Below are positions 25,670 through 34,204 of a stretch of 64,000 nucleotides of DNA, piece after piece. The DNA lies in NCBI RefSeq assembly GCF_041821085.1, contig NZ_JBGUAZ010000004.1, positions 186,001 through 250,000 of the forward strand. The letters run 5' to 3'. The notes under the pieces are model-generated. The model had not been told where the DNA came from and searched no databases. It worked only from the letters and a program-made list of their open reading frames with translations. Each line of letters starts with the position of its first letter. Position 1 is the first letter of the stretch. This stretch comes from Natrinema sp. HArc-T2 (GTDB lineage: Archaea > Halobacteriota > Halobacteria > Halobacteriales > Natrialbaceae). The translations under genes were made by a program, and so were the position numbers.

Positions 25670-25790
25670 CTAGTAACAACTGAAACGATTTACACACTGC
25701 CCGCAGCGGGGCGGCCAGTACTGGCTAGATTCCGCCGGTACTGGACGCCGAGTCGCGGGCAGGTGTGCAATGACGTTCAGTGGCTACTAT
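25670..25790 (-). repeat. Type A palindromic repeat, copy A3, with a different central hairpin (about 120 bp)
   Basis: Read on the minus strand this copy has the same outer sequences as A2 (TAGTAGCCACTGAACGTCA at one end, GTGTGTAAATCGTTTCAG then TTGTTACTA at the other). Its middle is different and longer. The inner stem is CTGCCCGC with GCGGGCAG instead of CGATCGCAC with GTGCGATCG, and it encloses a GCCAGTACTGGC palindrome. It lies between the divergent moaE and capA-like genes. Confidence 0.8.
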
Positions 25791-25843
25791 CAGAACCAGA
25801 GCCGAGTGAGTGAACTTTACACGTGCTGCCCGAAGACTCGCCT

Positions 25844-26878
25844 ATGCCCCTGCAACTCGGCTTCACGGGCGACGTCATGCTCGGGCGAGTCGTCGACGAC
25901 CGCCAGCGCCGCCGCTCCGTCGATGCGGTGTGGGGATCCGTCCTCGAGCGCCTGCGCGGCCTCGACGGGCTGGTGATCAACCTCGAGTGTTGTCTCTCGA
26001 CGCGAGGCCAGCAGTGGCAACGCACCTATCGACCGTTCCATTTCCGGGCCGACCCCGACTGGGCGATTCCCGCACTCGAGCGCGCCGGGGTCGACGTCTG
26101 TACGCTGGCGAACAACCACATCCTCGACTACGAGGAAGTGGCGCTGCGGGATACCCTCACGGAACTTGATGGGGCCGGCATCGCGCGTGCCGGTGCCGGG
26201 GAGACCATCGACGAGGCGCTCGGGCCAGCGGTTCGGACGATCGGACCCTCGAACGGTGACAGCGACGACTCGATCGCGAACAACGCACTCGAGGTCGCAG
26301 TGATCGCGCTGACTGATAACACGCCGGAGTACGCTGCCGACGAGGACACCCCCGGGACGGCCTGGATCGAGATTGACGCCAGCGATGCAGAGACGCGACG
26401 GCGCGTTCGGGAAGCGCTCGAGCGCGCACGCGAGACGAATCCAGACCTGCTGGTCGCCTCGCTGCACTGGGGACCGAACATGGTCACGGAGCCACCCAAG
26501 TCGTTCCAAGAGTTCGGCCACTGGCTGATCGAAGAAGGCGTCGACGTCGTGCACGGCCACAGCGCCCACGTCTTTCAGGCGATCGAGGTCCACGAGGGCC
26601 GTCCGATCATCTACGACGCCGGGGATTTCGTCGATGACTACCGGGTCGATCCCGAGTTACGAAACGACCGGAGTTTCCTGTTCGTCCTCTCGGTGACGCC
26701 CGACGGCGACCCGCTCGAGTTCCGATTGCACCCGACGGAGGTCGAGGACTGTGCGGTCGGCGAGGCGAGTCCGGAGGCAGCCGAGTGGGCTCGCAAGCGG
26801 ATGCGAAATCTCTCGTCCTCGTTCGGGACCGAATTCGATCGGGACGGCGACGCGCTCGTCCTGTCGCTCGAAAACTGA
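25844..26878 (+). CDS. CapA-family (PGA_cap) metallophosphatase-like protein
   Basis: This 344-residue protein starts with the family motif LGFTGDVMLGRVVDD, then has LVINLECCLST, the FHFRADPDW segment, DVCTLANNHILDYEE and later HWGPNM and VHGHSAHVFQAIE. These are the metal-site motifs of the calcineurin-like CapA/PgsA family, first known from poly-gamma-glutamate capsule synthesis. Some haloarchaea make poly-gamma-glutamate, but no capB or capC gene is near, so the actual role is open. No signal peptide is seen, suggesting a cytoplasmic location. The ATG at 25844 starts directly at the conserved strand. Confidence 0.88.
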   Translation: MPLQLGFTGDVMLGRVVDDRQRRRSVDAVWGSVLERLRGLDGLVINLECCLSTRGQQWQRTYRPFHFRADPDWAIPALERAGVDVCTLANNHILDYEEVALRDTLTELDGAGIARAGAGETIDEALGPAVRTIGPSNGDSDDSIANNALEVAVIALTDNTPEYAADEDTPGTAWIEIDASDAETRRRVREALERARETNPDLLVASLHWGPNMVTEPPKSFQEFGHWLIEEGVDVVHGHSAHVFQAIEVHEGRPIIYDAGDFVDDYRVDPELRNDRSFLFVLSVTPDGDPLEFRLHPTEVEDCAVGEASPEAAEWARKRMRNLSSSFGTEFDRDGDALVLSLEN

Positions 26879-26995
26879 CAGGTAACCGTACAGTCCGCGA
26901 ACCACGATCTCGATTCGACGCTCGAGCGGTGTGTCACCGTATCGTCCGGGCAGTTGGCAACCCTTAAGATAGCAACTCCGCTACACCGCGATAGT

Positions 26996-27721
26996 ATGAA
27001 AGTGGTCGTCTCTATCGGTGGCAGCGTCCTCGTGCCCGAACCCGGCGCTGATCGGGTGGCCGAGCACGCAGCCGTCATCGAAGACCTCATCGACGAGGGC
27101 TGTCGGATTGGTGCCGTCGTCGGAGGTGGCGGTGTCGCCCGGGAATACATCTCGGCTGCACGGAATCTCGACGCAAACGAAATCGAACTCGATCAATTGG
27201 GGATCGACGTCACGCGGCTCAACGCGCGGCTGCTCATCGCTGCACTGAGCGAGGAGTCCGTGACCGCGCCCGCGCTCGATTACGAGGAGGCCAGCGAGGC
27301 GCTCCGCCGGGACGATATCTGCATCATGGGCGGCGTCGCACCGGCACAGACCACCGACGCCGTCGGGGCCGCGCTGGCAGAATACATCGATGCCGACCTG
27401 CTCGTCTACGCGACGAGCGTTCCCGGCGTCTACAGCGCCGACCCGAACGAGGACGCGGACGCAACCAAGTACGACGAACTCTCCGCGACGGACCTGGTCG
27501 ACGTCATCGCCGGCCTCGAGATGAACGCCGGAGCCTCCGCACCCGTCGACCTGCTGGCAGCGAAGATCATCGAGCGCTCGGGGATGCGGACGATCGTCCT
27601 CGACGGCACCGACCCCGACCGAATCGCCCGTGCGGTCCGACACGGCGAACACGGCGGCACCGACATCGTCCCCGAGGGCGTCGGTGCGGAACCGACCTAC
27701 TGGGCGAGCGACGAGCAATGA
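26996..27721 (+). CDS. pyrH: Archaeal uridylate (UMP) kinase
   Basis: This 241-residue amino-acid-kinase-fold enzyme phosphorylates UMP to UDP. It begins MKVVVSIGGSVL with the nucleotide loop, has GAVVGGGGVAREYISAARN, and the UMP-binding region RRDDICIMGGVAPAQTTDAVGAALAE. Archaeal PyrH is a hexamer and, unlike bacterial PyrH, is not controlled by GTP. The ATG at 26996 gives the normal start. The stop codon overlaps the lysS ATG (ATGA), so the two are an operon. Confidence 0.95.
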   Translation: MKVVVSIGGSVLVPEPGADRVAEHAAVIEDLIDEGCRIGAVVGGGGVAREYISAARNLDANEIELDQLGIDVTRLNARLLIAALSEESVTAPALDYEEASEALRRDDICIMGGVAPAQTTDAVGAALAEYIDADLLVYATSVPGVYSADPNEDADATKYDELSATDLVDVIAGLEMNAGASAPVDLLAAKIIERSGMRTIVLDGTDPDRIARAVRHGEHGGTDIVPEGVGAEPTYWASDEQ

Positions 27722-29418
27722 GTACCGACGGCGACACGGACGAAACTGCGAGCGACACGCCGGAATCGGAGGCGATCAGCCCCTACACCCTCCAGCGTAA
27801 GGAGGCAAGCGAGACGCGTCATGCGTTCTGGGCCGATACGGTCGCTGACCGTGTCGAGGCTCGAGATCCGGAGGAACCGATCGTCATCAAAGGCGGCATC
27901 TCGCCGTCTGGCGTCCCCCACCTCGGAAACGTCAACGAGATTATGCGCGGCTACTACGTCGCCGAAGTCCTGCGCGACCGCGGCTACGAGGTTCGGCAGG
28001 TCTTCACCGCCGACGACCGTGACCCGCTCCGGGGGCTACCCCGGACCCTCTGTGACTTAGAGGGGAACCTCGTCGATCTCGGCGAGGTTGATGCCGGTGC
28101 ACTCGGCCGGAACCTCGGAGCACCCTACACCGACATTCCGGACCCCTTCGGCTGCTGTGACTCCTACGGCGACCACTTCGCGACGATCATTCAGGACAGC
28201 GCCGACGCCGTTGACGTGCCGATCGAGCTGGTCTCGAACACCGAACTGTATGAGTCCGGCGACTTAGAGGACATCACCCGCTTCGTCCTCGAGCACCAAG
28301 ATCGAGCCCGCGAAGTCCTCTCGCAGTATCAGGACAAGGTCGACGAGGACTACGTTCCCTTCAACCCGATCTGCGAGGAGTGTGGCAAGATAACGGAGAC
28401 GGTCACGAGCGTCGACGCCGACGCCGGAACCGTCGACTACCGCTGTACCGACATGGACGCCGGCGATCAGACGATCGACGGCTGTGGCCACGAGGGGACG
28501 GCCACGTTGCGCGAGGGCAAACTCCCGTGGCGCTTCGAATGGCCCGCCCAGTGGCAACTGCTCGGCGTCGACTTCGAGCCCTTCGGGAAGGACCACGCCG
28601 AAGGCTCCTGGCCCAGCGGACAGGACGTTGCCCGCAACGTCCTCGAGATCGAGCCGCCGGTGCCGATGGTCTACGAGTGGTTCACCCTCGAGGGCGAGCC
28701 CTTCTCCTCGTCGGCTGGCAACGTCATCCTCGTCTCGGACGTGCTCGAACTTCTAGAGCCCGAAGTGCTGCGTTATTTCTTCGCGAAAGACCCCTCGAAA
28801 GCCCGGGACTTCAGCATTGAACGCTTAGATCAGCTCGTCGACGAGTTCGACCGGCTCGAGGCGATTTACTTCGGCGAGATCGACGCCGACGAGGACGAGC
28901 AGGCCTTCGCAGAGCGTGTCTATCCCTTCGTGGTCGAGGAGCCACGCAAAGCGCGAATCCGGCTGCCCTACACCTTCGCTGCGGTGCTCGGAATGACCGA
29001 CGATCCCGACCTGCGCGAGGAGATCGCCCGCCGCGAGGGCCACATTCCCGACGACGCACCCGAGTGGGCCGTCGACAAGGCGCTCGAGCGCGTCGAGCAG
29101 GCCCGCAACTGGGCGCGACGGACCGGCAACGAGTTCGATTACGAACTCAAGCGCAGCGAGATTCCGGCCCACGACTTCGATGCGGACACCGAAGCCGCGC
29201 TCGCAGAACTGGCCGACTTCATCGAGGAAGGCCACGAGCCCGACGAGATTCAGGGCGAGATCTACGAAGCCGCGAAGCGAAACGACGTCGACGTCGGCGA
29301 CTTCTTCGGGGCTGGCTACCGGCTGTTCTTCGACGAAGATCAGGGCCCGAAACTCGGTCCCTTCCTCGCGAAAGTCGACCAGGAGTTCGTCATCGACCGG
29401 CTCCGGCGTGAACGCTGA
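27718..29418 (+). CDS. lysS: Class I lysyl-tRNA synthetase
   Basis: This 566-residue class I (Rossmann-fold) LysRS is the archaeal type, unrelated to bacterial class II LysRS. The HIGH-like motif is PSGVPHLGN near residue 62, a cysteine-rich zinc insertion includes NPICEECGK and CRY..., the KMSKS-equivalent is FSSSAGNVIL near residue 324, and an alpha-helical anticodon region follows. It starts on the ATG that overlaps the pyrH stop codon. The N-terminal 30 residues are an acidic, disordered extension common in haloarchaea. Confidence 0.97.
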   Translation: MSTDGDTDETASDTPESEAISPYTLQRKEASETRHAFWADTVADRVEARDPEEPIVIKGGISPSGVPHLGNVNEIMRGYYVAEVLRDRGYEVRQVFTADDRDPLRGLPRTLCDLEGNLVDLGEVDAGALGRNLGAPYTDIPDPFGCCDSYGDHFATIIQDSADAVDVPIELVSNTELYESGDLEDITRFVLEHQDRAREVLSQYQDKVDEDYVPFNPICEECGKITETVTSVDADAGTVDYRCTDMDAGDQTIDGCGHEGTATLREGKLPWRFEWPAQWQLLGVDFEPFGKDHAEGSWPSGQDVARNVLEIEPPVPMVYEWFTLEGEPFSSSAGNVILVSDVLELLEPEVLRYFFAKDPSKARDFSIERLDQLVDEFDRLEAIYFGEIDADEDEQAFAERVYPFVVEEPRKARIRLPYTFAAVLGMTDDPDLREEIARREGHIPDDAPEWAVDKALERVEQARNWARRTGNEFDYELKRSEIPAHDFDADTEAALAELADFIEEGHEPDEIQGEIYEAAKRNDVDVGDFFGAGYRLFFDEDQGPKLGPFLAKVDQEFVIDRLRRER

Positions 29419-29607
29419 GCCGGTCCCGACGACGGTCCGTTCGAGACTGACGGACAGCAATCAGCGACAGCCCGATCCGCTCGCAGGGTCCGGACGCAAC
29501 GGGCAGTCGTCTGCGCTCGAGACGTAATTCGAGGTAGCTACCAGTCTCGTTTCCGATCGATGGGATAGACAAAAGCCATTTGAGACTGCCGGCCCGAACC
29601 ACTACTA

Positions 29608-31449
29608 ATGGATCACGGTTCCCTCGCTGTCGTCTCACCCCCCGAGATCTACGGGTCGGAGGTTCTGACGTGGGTTCTTGTCGGCCTCCTCCTCTACTGG
29701 GTCGCTGTCCTCGGCCTGCGAAACAGCGGCTATCTGCCCGACTACATCGGCACACAGGGGCCGATTCTCACGTTCCACACAAAGCGTGGTCGCGCCCTGC
29801 TCGACCGGCTCGCACAGCCCAAGCGGTTCTGGCGCGCGTGGTCGAACCTCGGCGTCGGCATCGCGATCGTCGTGATGGTGAGCATGTTCGTGTTCCTCAT
29901 TCGCGCGGCGATGGTCACGCTCTCGTCGCCACAGGTGTCGTCCTCGGCGGTTCGACAGCCACGCAACGTCCTCGTCATCCCCGGCGTCAACGACTTCCTG
30001 CCGCTTGCGGCCACACCGGGCATCGTCTTCGGCCTGCTCGTCGGGCTCGTCGTCCACGAGGGCGGCCACGGCCTGCTCTGTCGCGTCGAGGACATCGACA
30101 TCGACTCGATGGGAGTCGCGATGCTCGCCGTCCTCCCCGTCGGTGCGTTCGTCGAACCCGACCAGGAGAGCAGCAAAGCAGCCTCCCGTGGCGGCCAGAC
30201 GCGGATGTTCGCCGCCGGTGTCACGAACAACTTCGCAGTGACGATCCTCGCCTTTGCTCTCCTCTTTGGCCCCGTCGCCGGCTCGATCGCCGTCGCACCG
30301 GGTGCTTCCGTCGGTGGTGTCGCGGACAGTTCCCCCGCCGCCGACGCGGGAATCGAACCCAACGACCGCATCACGTCGATCAACGGCACTGCGGTCGATG
30401 GCAACGACGACCTCGCGAACCGACTCGAGGCAACCGACGGTGATCAGGTGACTGTCGAACTCAACGGCGAGGAGACGGTGCCGGTCGATCGCGCGCTGCT
30501 CGTGACCGCAGCGACCGACGACACTCCGACAGAGCTGTCTGCTGGCGACAAGATCCGCGCGGTCGACGGGCAGTCGGTGGCAACTGAACGCGGCTTCACC
30601 GACGCCGTCGGCGACAACGAGCGCGTCAATCTGACGATCGAACCCGAAAACGATGGGGACCGGGTCGAGCGCGAGGTGACGATCGGCGCTGCGGTCTCGA
30701 TCGTCGAAGACGAGCCACTCGAGTCCCAGACCGGACCGACCGACGAGACGTTCGTCATCACCGGCTTCGACGGCGAGCGCGTGTACAACTACGGCGATCT
30801 CGCCGGGCTGCTCGAGGACACCGAGCCCGGCCAGGAAGTCACCGTCGAGGGCTATTTCGGCGATGTGCGTGAGACCTACACCGTCACCCTCGACGAGCAT
30901 CCGCGCGCCGACAGTGGCTTCCTCGGCATTCAGCCCCAGCCAGGAACGTCCGGCGTCTCGATGAGCGACATCGGCGTCCAGCTCTATCCCGCAGGCGAGT
31001 ATCTCGGCCTGCTCGGTGGCAACGGCGAGACGCAGTTCGGACCGATCGCCGACACCTTCCTCGGCAAGATCGGCGTGGCGCTTCTGTTGCCGGTTATCGG
31101 CGTCAGCGGCGTGCTTCCCTTCAATTTCGCCGGCTTCACCGGCGGGATTCAGAACTTCTACGAGGTCCAGGGCGCACTCGGCGCGTTCGGCGACGGGGGG
31201 GTCTTCCTGCTGGCGAACCTGTTGTTCTGGACCGGCTGGATCAACGTCCAACTCGGCTTTTTCAACTGCATCCCGGCGTTCCCGCTCGACGGGGGACACA
31301 TCCTCCGGACGAGCACCGAAGCGATCGTCTCGCGGCTTCCCATCAACGCCACCCGCGGCATGGTCCGCGTGGTGACGACCACGATCGGCGTGACGATGCT
31401 CGTCAGCTTCCTCATGTTGCTGTTCGGTCCCCAACTAATCGCGGGCTGA
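29608..31449 (+). CDS. Site-2 protease (M50) with PDZ domains
   Basis: This 613-residue integral membrane protease has the zinc site in VVHEGGHGLLCRVEDIDID near residue 150 and NCIPAFPLDGGHIL near residue 555. Between them, after helix 4, lie at least two PDZ-like regions (VGGVADSSPAADAGIEPNDRI at about 232-255 and LSAGDKIRAVDGQSVATERGF at about 310-330). PDZ modules read the trimmed C-terminus of a substrate after a first cut, as in RseP. The substrate is unknown. A helix-rich N-terminus with an acidic loop precedes the active site. The gene stands alone, 190 bases after lysS. Confidence 0.92.
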   Translation: MDHGSLAVVSPPEIYGSEVLTWVLVGLLLYWVAVLGLRNSGYLPDYIGTQGPILTFHTKRGRALLDRLAQPKRFWRAWSNLGVGIAIVVMVSMFVFLIRAAMVTLSSPQVSSSAVRQPRNVLVIPGVNDFLPLAATPGIVFGLLVGLVVHEGGHGLLCRVEDIDIDSMGVAMLAVLPVGAFVEPDQESSKAASRGGQTRMFAAGVTNNFAVTILAFALLFGPVAGSIAVAPGASVGGVADSSPAADAGIEPNDRITSINGTAVDGNDDLANRLEATDGDQVTVELNGEETVPVDRALLVTAATDDTPTELSAGDKIRAVDGQSVATERGFTDAVGDNERVNLTIEPENDGDRVEREVTIGAAVSIVEDEPLESQTGPTDETFVITGFDGERVYNYGDLAGLLEDTEPGQEVTVEGYFGDVRETYTVTLDEHPRADSGFLGIQPQPGTSGVSMSDIGVQLYPAGEYLGLLGGNGETQFGPIADTFLGKIGVALLLPVIGVSGVLPFNFAGFTGGIQNFYEVQGALGAFGDGGVFLLANLLFWTGWINVQLGFFNCIPAFPLDGGHILRTSTEAIVSRLPINATRGMVRVVTTTIGVTMLVSFLMLLFGPQLIAG

Positions 31450-31583
31450 CACCGGGGAGGGGCCGTTCGATCGACGAGCCAGATACCGCACAGTGGACGC
31501 GACCAGTCACATGCAGGGGTATCATCACACGATAGTGGGGAGAAACCCGGCCCTTCTTAGCGTCGCCGTCCTAACCCGCGTCT

Positions 31584-33065
31584 ATGGAACGACGGCAACC
31601 ACCACAGACCGAAGAGGGCTGGTACGTCCTGCACGACTTCCGGTCGATCAACTGGGACGCCTGGCGAGACGCGCCCGAGCGACGGCGCGAACAAGCGATC
31701 GAAGAAGGCATGGAGTACCTCACGTCCAGTGAGCGCGTCGACGACGCCGACGAGGGCGAGTCGGCGACGTTCGCAGTGCTCGGCCACAAGGCCGACTTGC
31801 TCGTCTTGCACCTGCGACCGACGCTCGCCGACATCGACGCGCTCGAGCGACGGTTCGAACACACGGCACTCGCCGAGTTCACCGAGCGGGCCGACTCCTA
31901 TCTCTCGGTGACGGAGGTCTCGGGCTACATGTCCCAGGACTACTTCGAAGAGGGCGAAACCGCCGACCCCGGAATCGCAAACTACATCGAGTCCCGACTC
32001 AAGCCCGAGCTTCCCGACAGTGACTTCCTGAGTTTCTACCCGATGAGCAAGCGCCGCGGGCCCGACCACAACTGGTACGAGCTGCCCTTCGACGAGCGCG
32101 CCGACTATCTCTCGAATCACGGCGAGATTGGCAAGGACTACGCCGGTCGGGTCACGCAGATCATCGCCGGTAGTGTCGGTCTCGACGACTTCGAATGGGG
32201 CATCACGCTCTTTGGCGACGATCCGACCGACGTCAAGGAACTGCTCTACGAGATGCGATTCGACCCCTCGAGTTCGCGCTTCGCCGAGTTCGGACAGTTC
32301 TTCTCGGCCCGCCGGATGGAGCCCACCGATCTCGGCGCGTACCTCGCCGGCGAACCGGTGCCACAGGAAGAGGACGGCCATCCCCACGCAGGCGGCGACG
32401 CCGAGGGTCACCACCACGGTGGTTCGGAATCGGGCGGCCATCACGGTGGCTCCAGCGGCCCACACGGCGACGACGAGGACGTCCGAAGCGAACTCGAGGA
32501 GCAGGGCGTCTATGCGGGCCAACCACACGGCGAGGACGTCCACGCAGTCGTGCTCTACTCCGAGGCTGACGCCGACGAACTCTTCGAAGAGGTCGACGGG
32601 CTACGCCAGAACTTCGACCACTACGATACGCACGTGAAGACGGCAGTCTACGAGCCGCGAGACGACGACGCGGAGACCGCGGTCGTCAGCCTCTGGGACA
32701 CCGACCGCGCCGCGAACACAGCCGCCGGGTTCCTCGCAGAGCTCCCCGAAATCGTCCGACAGGCGGGCGACGATGACGACGACTCGTGGGGCACGATGGG
32801 GATGTTCTATACGGTCAAGCCCGAGCATCGCAGCGACTTCACCGGCGTCTTCGCGGACGCCGCTGACATGCTCGCGGACATGGGCGGCCACCGCAAGACC
32901 GACCTACTTGTCAACCGCGAGGACGAAAACGACATGTTCATCGCCAGCCGCTGGGACTCCCGCGAGGACGCCATGGCGTTCTTCCGCAGCGACGCCTTCT
33001 CCGAGGCCGTCGAGTTCGGTCGCGACGTGCTCGCCGACCGACCGCGGCACGTCTTCCTCGCCTGA
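31584..33065 (+). CDS. pitA: PitA: chlorite-dismutase-fold / antibiotic-monooxygenase-fold fusion
   Basis: This 493-residue protein joins a chlorite-dismutase-fold domain (about residues 1-255, with SVTEVSGYM and YPMSKRRGPDHNWYELPFDER) to a C-terminal ABM-type dimeric ferredoxin-like domain (about 310-493, with VVLYSEADADELF and MGMFYTVKPEHRSDF). A histidine/glycine-rich linker near residues 265-300 separates them (HPHAGG, HHHGG, HHGG). This is the architecture of the Haloferax PitA family. Related Cld-fold proteins bind heme and decarboxylate coproheme; the haloarchaeal role, perhaps in heme synthesis, is not settled. The linker could bind metal. Confidence 0.93.
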   Translation: MERRQPPQTEEGWYVLHDFRSINWDAWRDAPERRREQAIEEGMEYLTSSERVDDADEGESATFAVLGHKADLLVLHLRPTLADIDALERRFEHTALAEFTERADSYLSVTEVSGYMSQDYFEEGETADPGIANYIESRLKPELPDSDFLSFYPMSKRRGPDHNWYELPFDERADYLSNHGEIGKDYAGRVTQIIAGSVGLDDFEWGITLFGDDPTDVKELLYEMRFDPSSSRFAEFGQFFSARRMEPTDLGAYLAGEPVPQEEDGHPHAGGDAEGHHHGGSESGGHHGGSSGPHGDDEDVRSELEEQGVYAGQPHGEDVHAVVLYSEADADELFEEVDGLRQNFDHYDTHVKTAVYEPRDDDAETAVVSLWDTDRAANTAAGFLAELPEIVRQAGDDDDDSWGTMGMFYTVKPEHRSDFTGVFADAADMLADMGGHRKTDLLVNREDENDMFIASRWDSREDAMAFFRSDAFSEAVEFGRDVLADRPRHVFLA

Positions 33066-33076
33066 GAACTGGGCGC

Positions 33077-33082
33077 TTTTTT
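33077..33082 (+). terminator. T6 terminator after pitA
   Basis: A GC-rich stretch followed by six T bases lies 11 bases after the pitA stop. Archaeal termination occurs at such U runs. Confidence 0.45.
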
Positions 33083-33109
33083 CTGCCGGCTCGAGGCCAA
33101 GACTCGACC

Positions 33110-33298
33110 TTAGATTCCGCCTGCGTCCGACGACTCGTCGTAGAAGAAGTAAGCGGCGACTCCGGCTAACCCGAACGCGAGCGTCACGAACGGCCACTTG
33201 CCAGCCTCGGTCTCAGTCAGGCGCGCGTGGCCGGTCACGAACATCGCGAGCCCGAGGTGGGCGACGAGCGTTGCAACGACAAACGCCTGTGGGTCCAT
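33110..33298 (-). CDS. Small two-helix membrane protein
   Basis: From an ATG at 33298 the minus strand encodes 62 residues. Two hydrophobic segments (FVVATLVAHLGLAMFVTG and FVTLAFGLAGVAAYFFY) are joined by a charged loop, ARLTETEAGKW, and a short acidic tail follows. It resembles the many small haloarchaeal membrane proteins without assigned function. It converges on pitA. Both composition and the second-helix boundary support it as real, but no motif proves it. Confidence 0.6.
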   Translation of the reverse strand: MDPQAFVVATLVAHLGLAMFVTGHARLTETEAGKWPFVTLAFGLAGVAAYFFYDESSDAGGI

Positions 33299-33625
33299 GA
33301 CTCGAGGGTTCGACGCGGCGATGAAAGCCGTTACGAAGGTGATTGGGGCCACAACGAATACAGTGGACTGTGGCCGGGAACGGGCTCCGAGCACTGCGAG
33401 GAGCCCGTGACCCGGGGGAGGGCAGGCAGTTACCCGATACCGACGACCGATGTGAAGGCCCCAAAGGGGCCGAAACGGAGGGAGGAGTGCTTTTGATCAA
33501 CCCTAAGCGGGAGCGAAGCTCCCGCGAGGTCCGAGAGAGCTTCGCTCTCTCGAGATTTTACCGAGGGACGGCGCGAGCGAGGCGCTGTGTGCCTCGCTCG
33601 CGACAGACCGCAGTGTAAAAGGTTG
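33299..33625. other. Structured intergenic region holding element C1
   Basis: This 327-base gap has no supportable protein gene. On the plus strand it is a chain of hairpins. GGCCACA pairs with TGTGGCC near 33346-33375. CGGGCTCC pairs with GGAGCCCG near 33377-33408. The conserved C1 core lies at 33440-33494. Perfect hairpins follow at 33507-33525 (8 bp, GAA loop), 33533-33551 (8 bp, TTC loop) and 33573-33601 (11 bp, 7-base loop). The density of stable stems suggests a structured RNA. Confidence 0.6.
33440..33494 (+). ncRNA. Candidate structured RNA, element C copy 1
   Basis: The segment starts CCGACGACCGATGTG, continues with a GGCCCC AAA GGGGCC hairpin, then ends with GGGAGGAGTGCTTTT. Copy 2 at 41933-41989 shares the flanks but has GACCC and GGGTC as stem, so paired positions changed together. 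That is evidence of selected RNA pairing. The run of T bases suits a transcript 3' end. Expression is not shown. Confidence 0.55.
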
Positions 33626-34009
33626 TTAGAAGTCGTGATCCGGGTCGTCTTCGACTTTCCGCTTCATCGACTCGCGACGGGACTTGGCGTCGCGGCCGGT
33701 CGCCTCGAGCAGGAAGTCGTTTTTGGCGTCGACGGCCTCACCGGCGGCCTCGAGTTCGTCGGGGCCGAGTTCGGTGGGGTCGCGTTCGTGGAACTCGACG
33801 CCGAGTTTGTCCTTCTTGCCGGAGTACTCGACGGCACCGACGACGATCTTCTCGAAGACGGGGTTGTCAGGCTCCTCGATGCAAAAGAGGTCGCTGCCCT
33901 TGTACTCCTGGGTGCCCGTGATCGGACCGAAGTAGTCCTCGACGGTCGACTCCAGATCCGGAATTCGCTCCTCGAGATATTCACCGCGGCGCATCTTGTA
34001 CTCCTTCAT
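33626..34009 (-). CDS. Conserved haloarchaeal protein (DUF5611-like)
   Basis: This 127-residue soluble protein begins MKEYKMRRGEYLEERIPDLE, a pattern I associate with a haloarchaeal family annotated as DUF5611. The core alternates strands and helices (GSDLFCIEE, FEKIVVGAVEYSGKKDKLGVEF) and a highly charged, probably disordered tail starts near residue 95. No catalytic motif is recognised. The gene ends against the hairpin array of element C1, which may act as its terminator from the opposite strand. Confidence 0.75.
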   Translation of the reverse strand: MKEYKMRRGEYLEERIPDLESTVEDYFGPITGTQEYKGSDLFCIEEPDNPVFEKIVVGAVEYSGKKDKLGVEFHERDPTELGPDELEAAGEAVDAKNDFLLEATGRDAKSRRESMKRKVEDDPDHDF

Positions 34010-34204
34010 GGATTGGGAGAAACACGGCGGAGCGTTTACCTCTTTTCATAGCCGACGTTTCGGTCTCCTGATCGGTCACCGTTACTGAACGCACTCGTCT
34101 GGCGACGGGGAGTGAGTGTTCGACCACTGTCCGGATGGTTCGTCGACCGATCGACCGCCGAACAGCGGTGTGGGTGTGCGGACGACCACTGTCGAAAATG
34201 ACGG

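Noticed and set aside
29635..31434. 599-residue minus-strand frame opposite the PDZ site-2 protease gene
   Set aside because: Shadow of the plus-strand gene: rich in D, E, R, H and V from antisense GC codons, no family match, and the plus strand has clear protease motifs.
33343..33618. 91-residue plus-strand frame running through element C1
   Set aside because: It reads through several perfect hairpins and copy C2 has a stop soon after the conserved core, so coding is not conserved.
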